Shown here: one piece after another, positions 28,062 to 36,894 of the stretch
Layout: each line of letters starts with the position of its first letter
Numbering within the stretch: position 1 is the first letter of the stretch
Source of the DNA: Methanolobus sediminis
GTDB lineage: Archaea > Halobacteriota > Methanosarcinia > Methanosarcinales > Methanosarcinaceae
Direction of reading: 5' to 3'
Length of the DNA: 64,000 bases
NCBI RefSeq assembly: GCF_031312595.1
Contig: NZ_CP133592.1
Location: 1,240,001 to 1,304,000 of the forward strand
The notes under the pieces: model-generated
The model's input: the letters and a program-made list of their open reading frames with translations, nothing else
What the model was told of the DNA's origin: nothing
Databases searched by the model: none
Program-made: the position numbers and the translations under genes

Positions 28062-28121
28062 TTTTTTTGAAAGAATGGGAGAGGGGCTTTTATATACTCT
28101 CACCTCATCTGAGCGATTATC

Positions 28122-30596
28122 ATGCTTAAAACTCCCGAACTTTTAGCTCCTGCTGGAAACATGGAATCACTGATAGCTGCCGTTGAAAATGGAGCAGATG
28201 CAGTGTATCTTGGTATTCAGGATTTCAGTGCCAGGGCATATGCAGGAAATTTCACCATAGAGGAATTCAGGGAAGCACTTGACTTTGCACATCTTAGAGG
28301 TGTAAAGGTCTATGTTACCATGAACACACTCATCAAGGATAGTGAGATGGAAAAAGCACTTGGGCTCATGTATACCCTTGATGAACTTGGAACCGATGCC
28401 ATCATTGTGCAGGATATAGGACTTCTGGAACTTGCAAGAGAGAAAGTCCCGTCACTTCCGATCCATGCAAGCACACAGATGACGATTCACAATACAGAAG
28501 CTGTGCTGGCCCTGAAAGAAATGGGAGTTAAGAGAATTGTACTTGCAAGGGAACTCTCACTTCAGGAGATTGCAAGGATAAAAACTGAAACCCGAGCAGA
28601 GATTGAAGCGTTTGTACACGGTGCACTCTGCATCTGTTACTCAGGCCAGTGTCTTATGAGCAGCATGATAGGCGGCAGAAGCGGTAACCGGGGATATTGC
28701 GCCCAGCCATGCCGTAAGCAATACAGGTTACGAAGGGATGGAAAAGAGATAAAAACAGAAGGGAGCTACCTTCTGAGTCCTAAAGACCTGAACACATCTG
28801 AGATTTTGCCTGAAATCATTAAAGCGGGAATAGATTCATTCAAGATCGAGGGCAGGATGAAACGCCCGGAATATGTTGCAGGTGTTGTAAGGATATATCG
28901 CAGTCTTATTGACAGGTTTGCAGAAGACCCTGATAACTATTTTGTAACCGATGAAGAAAAAGAGAATCTGGAACAGTTATTCAACCGGGAGTTCACCACC
29001 GGATACTTCGAGGGTGATCCTGCTGGGGACCTGATGAGCCGGGAAAGACCTCATAACCAGGGAATTGTGGTTGGAAAGGTCAGCGGATACAATAATAAGT
29101 TTAAAAGAATGGAGATCACGCTTACAGGCGAGCTTGAAGTCGGCGATGGGATTGGTTTTGAAGGCAGCAGGGATGCCGGTACAATAGTAAGAGGAATCTA
29201 CGTTGGAAACCGACTGGAAAAGAAAGCGGACAGCGGAGATATTATAACTATCAATTTTGACCAGCCTCCTAAAACCGGTACAACTGTTTACAGAACACTT
29301 GATGATTCCCTGATGAAAGAATTGCAGGCTTCCTACAGTTCTCCTGCTCCAATACGTAAGGTTCCGGTTTCTATCAAATTTAAAGCAATCATCGGAGAGA
29401 AACTCGAGCTCTCAATTTCTGATAATGAAAATAACACATCAACTGTTATTTCTGACTACACTGTTGAAAGATCACAGAAAAGACCCACAACAGAAGATGA
29501 TGTGAAAAAGCAGCTTGCAAAGACCGGAAACACAGTTTTTGAAGTTCAGCAAATTGAAGTTGATCTGCCGGATGATGCATTCATTCCGATTAAAGAACTG
29601 AACAATGCGAGGACCGAAGCTACTACTGAACTTGAAAGGATTAGAATCGAAAAGTTCAGAAGGCCAGCACATGAAAGAAGTTCTGAAATTCTAGAAAAGG
29701 AAACAGATGTTGGTGCTGAAAGTGAGGAGAAAAAAATACTGCTTTCAGTTAGTGTCAATAGTTCGGAAAAGTTCAATTCTGCATTGAAAAGTGGAGCAGA
29801 TCTTGTTTACATTGACGTATCATTAAAAGAGCTTCAAACTCTGGAATGGAAAGTAATGACAGAGCTTGCAGCTGAAAAGAATATTCCTGTATATTTACAC
29901 ACTCCAATCATTATGAAAGACTCTGAATTCCATAATGTGAAAGAAACAATTAAGATTGCAAAGGAACTGGGATTTGAAGGAACTATTGCAGCCAATCTCG
30001 GCGTCCTTGAAATTGCACGCACTGCAGGTCTTAAAATACTGACTGACAGTTCCCTGAATGTGTTCAATAAACACAGTCTTCATGCACTTGAAGAAAAAGG
30101 TGCTGATGCTGTTACACTCTCAACTGAAATGAATCTTGGACAAATAATTGATATTGCAAAATATGGTGATTGCGAATATATTGCACATGGTCAGATTCAG
30201 ATCATGGAATCTGAACACTGTCTCATCGGCGGTGTTCTTGGAGAGAAAGATGAGAATGGTTTTAACTGTGGATCCCAGTGTAAGAGTGGCAATTTTGAGA
30301 TAATCGATGAAAAAGGATTTGAATTCCCAATCAAGACCGATTCACAATGTAGAACCCATATATTCAATTCAAGAGAACTCTGCCTGCTGGATGATATTCC
30401 CCAGCTTATCAAAGCAGGTCTTTCCAGACTCAGGATAGACGCCAGAAACATGGATGATTACAATGTTGGTATGGTCACTAGAGCATACAGAGCCAATATC
30501 GATGCATACTACTCAGGTGACACCAGGCATATATGGCAGGGAAGTGATGTCAGCGAGTTCCACACCAGAGGACATTATCATAGAGGTGTGCAATGA
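28122..30596 (+). CDS. Double-domain U32 family protein (RlhA/TrhP-like)
   Basis: This 824-residue protein has an N-terminal U32 domain (1-300) starting ELLAPAGNMESLIAAVENGA. It carries the U32 signature around FVHGALCICYSGQC and the further cysteines GYCAQPCRK. A middle region (about 350-520) matches DUF3656. A second, diverged U32 domain (about 540-824) has its own cysteines (HCLIGG, NCGSQC, CRTH, LCLLDD). Bacterial relatives RlhA and TrhP hydroxylate pyrimidines in rRNA and tRNA; peptidase activity is doubtful for this class. The last four bases overlap the DNPH1-like gene (ATGA). Confidence 0.9.
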   Translation: MLKTPELLAPAGNMESLIAAVENGADAVYLGIQDFSARAYAGNFTIEEFREALDFAHLRGVKVYVTMNTLIKDSEMEKALGLMYTLDELGTDAIIVQDIGLLELAREKVPSLPIHASTQMTIHNTEAVLALKEMGVKRIVLARELSLQEIARIKTETRAEIEAFVHGALCICYSGQCLMSSMIGGRSGNRGYCAQPCRKQYRLRRDGKEIKTEGSYLLSPKDLNTSEILPEIIKAGIDSFKIEGRMKRPEYVAGVVRIYRSLIDRFAEDPDNYFVTDEEKENLEQLFNREFTTGYFEGDPAGDLMSRERPHNQGIVVGKVSGYNNKFKRMEITLTGELEVGDGIGFEGSRDAGTIVRGIYVGNRLEKKADSGDIITINFDQPPKTGTTVYRTLDDSLMKELQASYSSPAPIRKVPVSIKFKAIIGEKLELSISDNENNTSTVISDYTVERSQKRPTTEDDVKKQLAKTGNTVFEVQQIEVDLPDDAFIPIKELNNARTEATTELERIRIEKFRRPAHERSSEILEKETDVGAESEEKKILLSVSVNSSEKFNSALKSGADLVYIDVSLKELQTLEWKVMTELAAEKNIPVYLHTPIIMKDSEFHNVKETIKIAKELGFEGTIAANLGVLEIARTAGLKILTDSSLNVFNKHSLHALEEKGADAVTLSTEMNLGQIIDIAKYGDCEYIAHGQIQIMESEHCLIGGVLGEKDENGFNCGSQCKSGNFEIIDEKGFEFPIKTDSQCRTHIFNSRELCLLDDIPQLIKAGLSRLRIDARNMDDYNVGMVTRAYRANIDAYYSGDTRHIWQGSDVSEFHTRGHYHRGVQ

Positions 30597-31012
30597 GAGT
30601 ATTCCTTTCAGCCTCCATCAGGGGTGGTAGGCAGATGCTATCCACTTACATGGAGATGTGTAATTATCTTCAGGACAGCGGCCATGAAGTTCTGAGCTGG
30701 CATGTTGCGGACCCTGAACTTGAAAAAACAGAATCACTGCTTTCCGAAGAAGAGATATACATCAGGGACATGGAATTTCTTGAAAAGAGCGAATGTGTGA
30801 TAGCAGAGGTCAGCACACCTTCAATTGGCGTTGGTTATGAGATTTGCAGTGCGCTTCAGAGAGGGATTCCGGTTATGTGTCTGAATGTTCCTGAAGCTAA
30901 TGTATCTGCAATGCTTCTTGGTGATAAGAGAATAATCTGTAAAGAATATCACAATATTAATGAAATGAAAGAAGAGATTAGTAAATTCCTGAGTGATGCA
31001 AACAAACTCTAA
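30593..31012 (+). CDS. DNPH1/Rcl-like 2'-deoxynucleoside 5'-phosphate N-hydrolase
   Basis: The 139-residue protein resembles human DNPH1 (Rcl) and the nucleoside deoxyribosyltransferase fold. The motif ASIRGGRQ lies at residues 7-14, the RDMEFLEKSECVIAEV stretch carries Asp59, STPSIGVGYEI carries the catalytic Glu83, and Ser105 sits in VSAML. Rcl cuts the N-glycosidic bond of (modified) deoxynucleoside monophosphates. Translational coupling to the U32 gene suggests a joint role. Activity is inferred only from motifs; a plain deoxyribosyltransferase is the alternative. Confidence 0.82.
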   Translation: MRVFLSASIRGGRQMLSTYMEMCNYLQDSGHEVLSWHVADPELEKTESLLSEEEIYIRDMEFLEKSECVIAEVSTPSIGVGYEICSALQRGIPVMCLNVPEANVSAMLLGDKRIICKEYHNINEMKEEISKFLSDANKL

Positions 31013-31053
31013 TTTTTTAGCAACGATTAAATACTTATCATAGTAATATAAAA

Positions 31054-31308
31054 ATGGTGATTATGGTAACCGAAATAGTATTTCTTATAGTAGCTATCAT
31101 TGCTGCAATAATTCTCTGGAAAGTACTGAAAACCGTCAAGAACATGGCGATTAACACTGTTTTAGGACTCGTGGTGCTGGTTGTTGCAAACCTGGTGCTC
31201 GGCCTGAATATCGCATATACCTGGGTTGTGATCCTTGTATGTGCAATTGCAGGAGTGTTTGGTGCACTTCTTATAATTGTGCTGAACTACTTTGGAATAG
31301 CATTCTAA
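31054..31308 (+). CDS. BofA-family membrane protein
   Basis: The 84-residue protein is almost all hydrophobic, with three membrane segments and the sequence NTVLGLVVLVVANLVLGLNI seen in proteins related to the pro-sigma-K processing inhibitor BofA. Archaeal members have no known function. Its stop overlaps the end of the convergent methyltransferase gene by 4 nt. Confidence 0.8.
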   Translation: MVIMVTEIVFLIVAIIAAIILWKVLKTVKNMAINTVLGLVVLVVANLVLGLNIAYTWVVILVCAIAGVFGALLIIVLNYFGIAF

Positions 31309-31973
31309 AGACGTGTAATTACCCTTATCTGATGGCGCCTGTGAAGTTCGCCATGATACTTTTTTTCTGATACCAGGTCTTTCATTTCTAAGATTTCAAA
31401 TCCTTCAAGCAGTGATTCCAGTTCATCACGTGTAAAATAGTGGTATATGATACCATTTTTTCTGATGAAAGTATCTTTTTCCACAGACTCGCCACCGTAT
31501 CTCATATCCTCAGTTCCGAAAACTTCCAGCACAAAAATCGCACCGCTTTTCATCACCCTTTTAATCTCAGAAATTGCCTGCTTTCTTTCATCTTCCAGCA
31601 AGTGCTGCAAAACTCCAAGACACAGGATTGCGTCAAATGAATTATCAGAAAAAGGAATTGATGTTATACTCGAAGCAAGGCATTCGGCTCTTTTATCGCT
31701 TCCAACATTGCTTTTTGAAAGATACTCTCTGGCTCTTCTGACTGCAGTTGCTGAAACATCAGTACCGATTGTATTGTACTTACGGGAAAGTGGTAAAAGG
31801 AACCTGCCATTCCCGCAGCCAAGGTCAAGAACAAGTGAACTGGAAGAGATTAATCCCTCCAGCATAGATATCGACCTGGGACCCCCCCAGGTCACATGTT
31901 TGTATTCTTCATCCCAGGCAAGGAAATGGGACTTGCCCTGAAGGTCATTGCCCGGGAATGAACTGTTTGCCAT
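31305..31973 (-). CDS. Class I SAM-dependent methyltransferase next to lysK
   Basis: The 222-residue protein has motif I VLDLGCGNGRFLLPLS, an acidic GTDVS and DAILCLGVLQHLLEDE. It starts 8 nt after the lysK stop and is probably co-transcribed. The substrate is unknown; a tRNA or small-molecule role is possible. A perfect 8-bp inverted repeat GACCTGGG/CCCAGGTC with a run of seven C lies inside the coding region at 31873-31893. Confidence 0.86.
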   Translation of the reverse strand: MANSSFPGNDLQGKSHFLAWDEEYKHVTWGGPRSISMLEGLISSSSLVLDLGCGNGRFLLPLSRKYNTIGTDVSATAVRRAREYLSKSNVGSDKRAECLASSITSIPFSDNSFDAILCLGVLQHLLEDERKQAISEIKRVMKSGAIFVLEVFGTEDMRYGGESVEKDTFIRKNGIIYHYFTRDELESLLEGFEILEMKDLVSEKKYHGELHRRHQIRVITRL

Positions 31974-31981
31974 AATCAGGG

Positions 31982-33574
31982 TCAGGGCTTATACTCTGCT
32001 GCTTCCTTAAAGCGCATTGCAAGGAAGTCCTTTTCAAGTGAGGAAAGGAACCAACCTGCTTTTGGACCTGAAGGTTGTCCGAGTACTGAGACATATATTG
32101 CCTTGAAAAGTTCCTTTGGATTTACTTCAAGTGAAGCTGCATCCACATTGAGTGCACCAGCGATCATTGTATTGAGTTCGGAACCTGCTTCTTTTGCAGA
32201 ATATACAAGGTTGTGGTAGTCCTCACCGTTGAGCTCACCGCTCTTGTCCAGTATGTCTGAGAAGGAACTGAGGAAAGCTCTCTGAAGATCATTGAGCTGT
32301 GAAGTACTTACAGGAAGCTCTTCCTGGACACTGAACTTTGCATTGTCAGGAGCGTACATCTCAAGCCAGTTTCCAACATTGTCAACAAGCTCACGTATGC
32401 ATTTCTCGCTGCTGGTGTCGTATCCTGCTCTCTTCACGATATTCATTATCTTATCAAAGTCACCTGCAGCAACCTGGTAGATCGTTGTCATGTGCTTGAA
32501 CGGAATGTCAGTGTGGCAGAGCCCTGCTGCATGTGAAAGCTCGATCATCCTCTTATCATAGGATGTAGCATTTTCACTTGTTTGAAGGCGCTCAAACTCA
32601 TCCACAAGTGTGAGAAGTGGCAAAGCAGGATCGAATCTGATGTGCTTTTCAGGCTTTGTACGGATGATAAGGTAGCGCAGTACCTCAGGTGGCACCACCT
32701 TGAGCATATCTGCAATTGAAACAACAACACCTGTTGATGATGACATTGCACCTTTCTGACCAAGCATGATCCATTCATAGACTATTGGATGTGGTGCTTC
32801 ATAGCCGAAAATATCCCTGGTAATATCAACGCCGGTGTCATATGAACCGCCTCTTGAAGCGTGGTCCTTACCGAATGGTTCAACCGTAACACCAAGAGCC
32901 TTCCACCTTGCCGGCCAGTCAACACGCCACGTCAGTTTTCCGCCGCCCTTCATTGAGACTGTACCCTTGCTTCCGCATGAACATTCATAGTTCACTGTTT
33001 CAGCATCAAGATCAAAACCAGTCACAATGGTGGTGTTTACCTTTCCACATTCATTGCATATCGGGTTGAACGGGCTCCATGTATCTACAGGGGTCTTGCC
33101 GGATTTCTTCTGCAAGATCGCTGCAATCTCATCCTTTTTCACAAGAGCCTGCTTGATAGCTTCTACATAGACACCTTCCTTGTAAAGTTCATCTGCCCTG
33201 TAAACAGTTGGATGGATTCCCAGGTGTTCAAGAGCTGCAAGGAATGGCTCAAGGAAGTGCTCGGAATAATTCTTATGTTCGCCGCATGGGCATGGAATCT
33301 CAGAAAGTGGTTTGCCAACGTGGGGCGCATAACTATCGTCAAGGAAAGGATAGACCTTTCTTAATGGGTCGTATGTGTCTGCAATGTAGATGAATTCAAC
33401 ATCAGCGCCTTTATCTTCAAGAGCCCTGAATGCTACATCTGCAGTTACGACCTCGCGCATGTTACCAATATGAATGTGACCTGAGGGTGTGATGCCTGTT
33501 GCAACCAGGTGCTTTTTGCCTTTTGCCAGCACCTCGTCTGCGATGACATCTGCCCAATGTGTAATATCTGCCAT
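31982..33574 (-). CDS. lysK: Lysine--tRNA ligase, class I
   Basis: The 530-residue protein is a class I lysyl-tRNA synthetase, with HIGNMREV as the HIGH motif near residue 37 and [10 protein letters not shown] in place of KMSKS. A zinc-binding region has CPCGEHKN and CNECGK...CSCGS. It charges tRNA(Lys) in the cytoplasm. GGTGA lies 4 nt before the ATG. The 200-nt region upstream has four stem-loops. Some Methanosarcinales also encode a class II LysRS, which is not in this window. Confidence 0.96.
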   Translation of the reverse strand: MADITHWADVIADEVLAKGKKHLVATGITPSGHIHIGNMREVVTADVAFRALEDKGADVEFIYIADTYDPLRKVYPFLDDSYAPHVGKPLSEIPCPCGEHKNYSEHFLEPFLAALEHLGIHPTVYRADELYKEGVYVEAIKQALVKKDEIAAILQKKSGKTPVDTWSPFNPICNECGKVNTTIVTGFDLDAETVNYECSCGSKGTVSMKGGGKLTWRVDWPARWKALGVTVEPFGKDHASRGGSYDTGVDITRDIFGYEAPHPIVYEWIMLGQKGAMSSSTGVVVSIADMLKVVPPEVLRYLIIRTKPEKHIRFDPALPLLTLVDEFERLQTSENATSYDKRMIELSHAAGLCHTDIPFKHMTTIYQVAAGDFDKIMNIVKRAGYDTSSEKCIRELVDNVGNWLEMYAPDNAKFSVQEELPVSTSQLNDLQRAFLSSFSDILDKSGELNGEDYHNLVYSAKEAGSELNTMIAGALNVDAASLEVNPKELFKAIYVSVLGQPSGPKAGWFLSSLEKDFLAMRFKEAAEYKP

Positions 33575-33599
33575 GATTTCACCGATCTATGATGAGAAT

Positions 33600-33719
33600 A
33601 TAGTAATGTCCGGATGCTCCGGAGTCAGTAACCTTAGATGATTGTTACTATTATAATCTTTGCTTAAGACGAAATTCCTGAAAGGAATCTTAGAAGAGTA
33701 TTTTGTCCGTTTGCGGACA
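33600..33719 (-). ncRNA. Candidate structured leader of lysK
   Basis: Four inverted repeats lie within 120 nt: TCCGGA-TGC-TCCGGA (33609-33623), AGTAAC/GTTACT (33627-33632, 33644-33649), ATTCCT-GAA-AGGAAT (33674-33688) and TGTCCG-TTTG-CGGACA (33704-33719). ATAGTAA (33600-33606) can also pair with TTACTAT (33645-33651), which excludes the second stem. Placed between a TATA-like box on the minus strand (TTATATGA, about 33738-33731) and the lysK start, they could form a switch-like leader. Strand and transcription are inferred. Confidence 0.4.
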
Positions 33720-33782
33720 GATTCCCGCCTCATATAATTTCAATACGAAAGGTATTAATAAAAAATTACTGTTCATTTTAAT

Positions 33783-34016
33783 ATGACTCGCATTACTGAA
33801 AATATGCACAGGATCTCATTATGCGCCTCTGAGGATATTTTCAACATGAAAAACCAGCGTGATCCAAACAATAATGAGCTCTGGCCATTCCTCGTAGTCC
33901 ACGCAAATCATGCCACCATCAACAAGGAAGTTGTTGTGTATGATGACGAAGGTGTGTATCAGGTGTATACAAAAAAGGTCATGTCCGAACTGAAAAATAT
34001 ACAAAAAAGCAAATAG
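33783..34016 (+). CDS. Hypothetical protein, 77 residues
   Basis: The small protein has the sequence ELWPFLVVHANHATINKEVV in its middle and a Lys-rich end. A second Met at residue 9 (33807) is also possible. There is no strong ribosome site, and a leaderless mRNA from the AT-rich upstream region is possible. The antisense frame is open too, so coding is likely but not certain. No family is recognised. Confidence 0.5.
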   Translation: MTRITENMHRISLCASEDIFNMKNQRDPNNNELWPFLVVHANHATINKEVVVYDDEGVYQVYTKKVMSELKNIQKSK

Positions 34017-34027
34017 TCGGTAAATAG

Positions 34028-34813
34028 TTACCAGTATGTCTTGAAGTTCAGTAGTTCTTCTATCGTATCACGGTTCTTATCAAAGAACCTGTAATCTTTT
34101 ATCAGATTCCCATTGTAACTAAGAGTATCTATATAACCATACCAGTAAACGATCATACCGGTACCGTATTTCTCTTCGTATTCCCTGAACTGCTTTTTAA
34201 TATAGTAGTCATGCTCTTTTTCATCACCAAAAAGAGCCTTGCTTTCTATCCAGAAAATATCGATACCATCTATCACGATCTCTGAGTCCAGCAGAAAATC
34301 CGGAGTCTTTGAAAAACCCTCTTCCCTCAGGTCATTTTCTGACCTGTATGTAATTTCGTGCTCATCAAGCCACTCAGAAAGAATGGATTCTCCCATTTCA
34401 CCTTTCTCTGCATGAAGAGCATGAGCTTTCGGAGAGAAGAAGAAATCAGATTCCGTAGCTGCAATTACTTCTCTTTTCAGACGCCCGTCAGGCTGATCTT
34501 CAAGATTCCTGATAAAACCCTTTTTAGGAATACCCATTTCCTTGAGCAGCATGGAAACCATAAGAGTTGCAGGAATATCATTCTTTTTTGCTATCTCAAT
34601 GATACTTTTTCCTTTCCTCCATTGCTTCAGATGCCTTGGGGACTTACTCTTTACCCTGGAGAAATTTCTCTTTACCTTTGTGACAGTTTTCTGGTTCAAT
34701 ATTGAATGGATGGTACCTATAGGCTGTGAGAACTGCCGGGATACATTCTTCACGTCATCTACGCTCTCAAGGCTCTCATATATCTTATTATAAGTCTCAA
34801 TATCCATTCTCAT
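34028..34813 (-). CDS. TPD-domain protein, archaeal CDIN1/C15orf41 homolog (putative nuclease)
   Basis: The 261-residue protein has two helix-turn-helix segments (about 20-42 and 65-95), followed by a PD-(D/E)xK nuclease-like domain. That domain has the TPD signature at 170-172 (FSKTPDFLLDSEI), then WIESKALFG (Glu190, Lys192) and an EYEEKYGTGMIVYWYG end. This is the layout of the TPD family that includes human CDIN1, whose loss causes congenital dyserythropoietic anaemia type I. The gene overlaps the glycosylase gene by 17 nt, so both are translated together. The substrate is unknown. Confidence 0.82.
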   Translation of the reverse strand: MRMDIETYNKIYESLESVDDVKNVSRQFSQPIGTIHSILNQKTVTKVKRNFSRVKSKSPRHLKQWRKGKSIIEIAKKNDIPATLMVSMLLKEMGIPKKGFIRNLEDQPDGRLKREVIAATESDFFFSPKAHALHAEKGEMGESILSEWLDEHEITYRSENDLREEGFSKTPDFLLDSEIVIDGIDIFWIESKALFGDEKEHDYYIKKQFREYEEKYGTGMIVYWYGYIDTLSYNGNLIKDYRFFDKNRDTIEELLNFKTYW

Positions 34814-35429
34814 TCAAATCCTTCAGAATACATTCATTACATCTTTTTTTGCCACAATAGGCTTTTGAATATTCAACTATGAGGGCGTGGTATTCCTTAT
34901 AGATATCTACGTTTTCGGGAAGTTCTGCTTCAAATCTCTGCTGTAATTGCAGATAGTCGCCCTCTATGCCAATACATTTCATCATGCGGGTCGTGTACGC
35001 ATCTATGACGAATTTGGGTTTGTTGGCAGCATAAAGAACAATGCTGTCGGCAGTTTCGTTGCCAACTCCTTTAATAGACAATATGTTTTTCCTGAGTTCC
35101 ATCACAGGAAGGGAAAAAACATTATCCATACCGTTTTCTGCAAAAAAAGCCGCTATTCCCTTTAACCTGGAAGCTTTTTGCCGGTAGAAACCACAGCATC
35201 TCACAAGTTCTTCAATAAGCTCAGTGTCAGCTTCAGCAAGAGGCTCTATTTCCAGAAGACCATGATCCTTCAGGCCCTCAATGGCCTTTTCCACATTGGT
35301 CCACTTTGTCTGCTGCGTGAGCATGGCCCCGATAACAACTTCAAATGCCGTATCAGCAGGCCACCAGTATTGGGGTCCGAGTTCATCAAGAAGCAGATCA
35401 TATACCCTGCAAAGTATTCCAGCCGTCAT
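34797..35429 (-). CDS. HhH-GPD DNA glycosylase (EndoIII superfamily, MagIII-like)
   Basis: The 210-residue protein has the hairpin-helix-hairpin SIKGVGNETADSIVLYA (about 118-134) and catalytic Asp143 in FVIDAYTTR. The lysine used by bifunctional endonuclease III is replaced in GVGNETAD, which is closer to monofunctional enzymes such as MagIII 3-methyladenine glycosylase. Only three cysteines (192, 197, 200) are left in the iron-sulfur loop region, so a [4Fe-4S] cluster is doubtful. It starts 15 nt after the acidic protein gene and overlaps the TPD gene. Confidence 0.87.
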   Translation of the reverse strand: MTAGILCRVYDLLLDELGPQYWWPADTAFEVVIGAMLTQQTKWTNVEKAIEGLKDHGLLEIEPLAEADTELIEELVRCCGFYRQKASRLKGIAAFFAENGMDNVFSLPVMELRKNILSIKGVGNETADSIVLYAANKPKFVIDAYTTRMMKCIGIEGDYLQLQQRFEAELPENVDIYKEYHALIVEYSKAYCGKKRCNECILKDLNENGY

Positions 35430-35444
35430 GACATGTCAGAAGAG

Positions 35445-35936
35445 TTAGTCCCAGAATTTTTCTTCATAATCATCCGGAAGGTCCAGATCCATTAATTCAT
35501 CCAGAGACTTTCTCTTTTTGTCTTCCTTTTGGACATCTTTGCGAGCTTCAAAAACCGTAGTGTCCTTGTCATTTACCACAACCTCTTCACGGTTTACAGG
35601 ATACATTGGTTCTTTAGGAGGAAGCCCGGCAATCTCTGTGGGAGCTTCTGCAGAAATTGGCTGTCGCTTAAGATGTTGACGCCTTTCAGTACTTTGTTCT
35701 GGTTCAGGCCAGGACTTTCTTTCAACAGGAGCTTTCTTTTGAATCCTCATGCGCGTGCTTTCGGCATAGGTATCTACCATAGGAGTGGATCTTGAAAGCT
35801 CTTTGTGAGTTGAGCGGTACCCGATCACACATTGTTCGTCCCCTGTACGCCACTCTACTACGTAAAGGTGGCAGGCTTTTTTCTTACACTGGGAAACTCC
35901 GTCTTTGGGACAAATATCGGGCAACGTCATGATCAA
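35445..35936 (-). CDS. Hypothetical Cys-rich N-terminus protein with disordered tail
   Basis: The 163-residue protein has cysteines at its N-terminus (DICPKDGVSQCKKKACHLYVVEW), which could bind zinc, then a long charged, Pro- and Glu-rich tail likely to be disordered. The tail ends DLPDDYEEKFWD, an acidic aromatic end that could be a protein-binding motif. It lies 18 nt after prs and 15 nt before the glycosylase in one operon. A role as adaptor for the repair genes is a guess. Confidence 0.65.
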   Translation of the reverse strand: MIMTLPDICPKDGVSQCKKKACHLYVVEWRTGDEQCVIGYRSTHKELSRSTPMVDTYAESTRMRIQKKAPVERKSWPEPEQSTERRQHLKRQPISAEAPTEIAGLPPKEPMYPVNREEVVVNDKDTTVFEARKDVQKEDKKRKSLDELMDLDLPDDYEEKFWD

Positions 35937-35954
35937 ACCTCAATATATTAATGT

Positions 35955-36803
35955 TCAGATACTTCTTAAAGCATTGGCTATAAGAGGTGCCACACTGACA
36001 CAACTCTGCACCTTTTCTATTGTATCGGTAGCTATAATATCTTTTACCCCTGCATTGTACAGGCGCAACACCGCATTCCTTGCAAGAACTGGGTGAACAC
36101 ATGCAAGGTACACATCCTTTGCACCTTGGGATTTCAGCAGTTTGATGGATTCTGCCATGGTTCCACCGGTTGCGATCATGTCATCGATGATGATTATATC
36201 CCTGTTCATTACATCGACATTCTTTGCCTTGATAGTAACTGAATCACCGGAGTGTCTTGTCTTTTCAAGGTAATCATATTCCAGTCCGACATCGGTAGCT
36301 GTATTCTCTGCAAGGTTGATTGCACCCTTGTCAGGCGAGACAATCAGAGGATTGCACAGGTTCAGTGACCTTATGTGATAACCCAGAAGACGTGAAGCAT
36401 CAAGATCGAATGCATCGGCATTAAAATAGTTCAGAACACTTGCCTCATGTATATTTACTGTAAAGATCCTGTCTGCATTGATCGTCCTTGCGATAGCCCT
36501 TGCAGTTATTGGCTCTCCTGTCTTGAACTTTTTATCCTGCCTGGCATAGCCCATGTAAGGTATAACCACATTTATGACAGGTGAATCCTCACAGGCGTCA
36601 ATAAGCTGTAATAAGGCAACAAGATCAGAATCAGTTGTTGTACTCTGGATAATAGTAACTTCATCCACGTCCTCATCAAGTATGCGTGAATAGAGTTCAC
36701 CATCCGGGAATTTTGTGAAGTCACATACAGTAGGCTCAATATTAAGTTCTCTTGCAACCCTTGATGAAAGAGCCTGAGATGCTGGTCCCCCTATAATTTT
36801 CAA
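35955..36803 (-). CDS. prs: Ribose-phosphate pyrophosphokinase
   Basis: The 282-residue protein makes PRPP from ribose 5-phosphate and ATP, with the ATP site YMGYARQDKKFKTGEP and PRPP loop IIIDDMIATGGTM. It is shorter than the bacterial enzyme, as in other archaea. The start is TTG, with GAGGT 8 nt upstream. PRPP feeds the histidine and purine pathways whose genes (hisF, hisE, purH) also lie in the window. It heads an operon with the glycosylase and TPD genes. Confidence 0.95.
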   Translation of the reverse strand: MKIIGGPASQALSSRVARELNIEPTVCDFTKFPDGELYSRILDEDVDEVTIIQSTTTDSDLVALLQLIDACEDSPVINVVIPYMGYARQDKKFKTGEPITARAIARTINADRIFTVNIHEASVLNYFNADAFDLDASRLLGYHIRSLNLCNPLIVSPDKGAINLAENTATDVGLEYDYLEKTRHSGDSVTIKAKNVDVMNRDIIIIDDMIATGGTMAESIKLLKSQGAKDVYLACVHPVLARNAVLRLYNAGVKDIIATDTIEKVQSCVSVAPLIANALRSI

Positions 36804-36894
36804 ATAATTTACCTCTTTAAGATTTAATTAATATTTAATTTTGGATAATTGATCAGAGTGATTAGAGTGCTTTCTAATGCATCCCTCAAATACA

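Noticed and set aside
30593-31012. Reading the hydrolase as a plain nucleoside deoxyribosyltransferase
   Set aside because: The SIRGGR, GVGYE and SAM segments together fit DNPH1/Rcl better, although the fold is shared and a transferase is not excluded.
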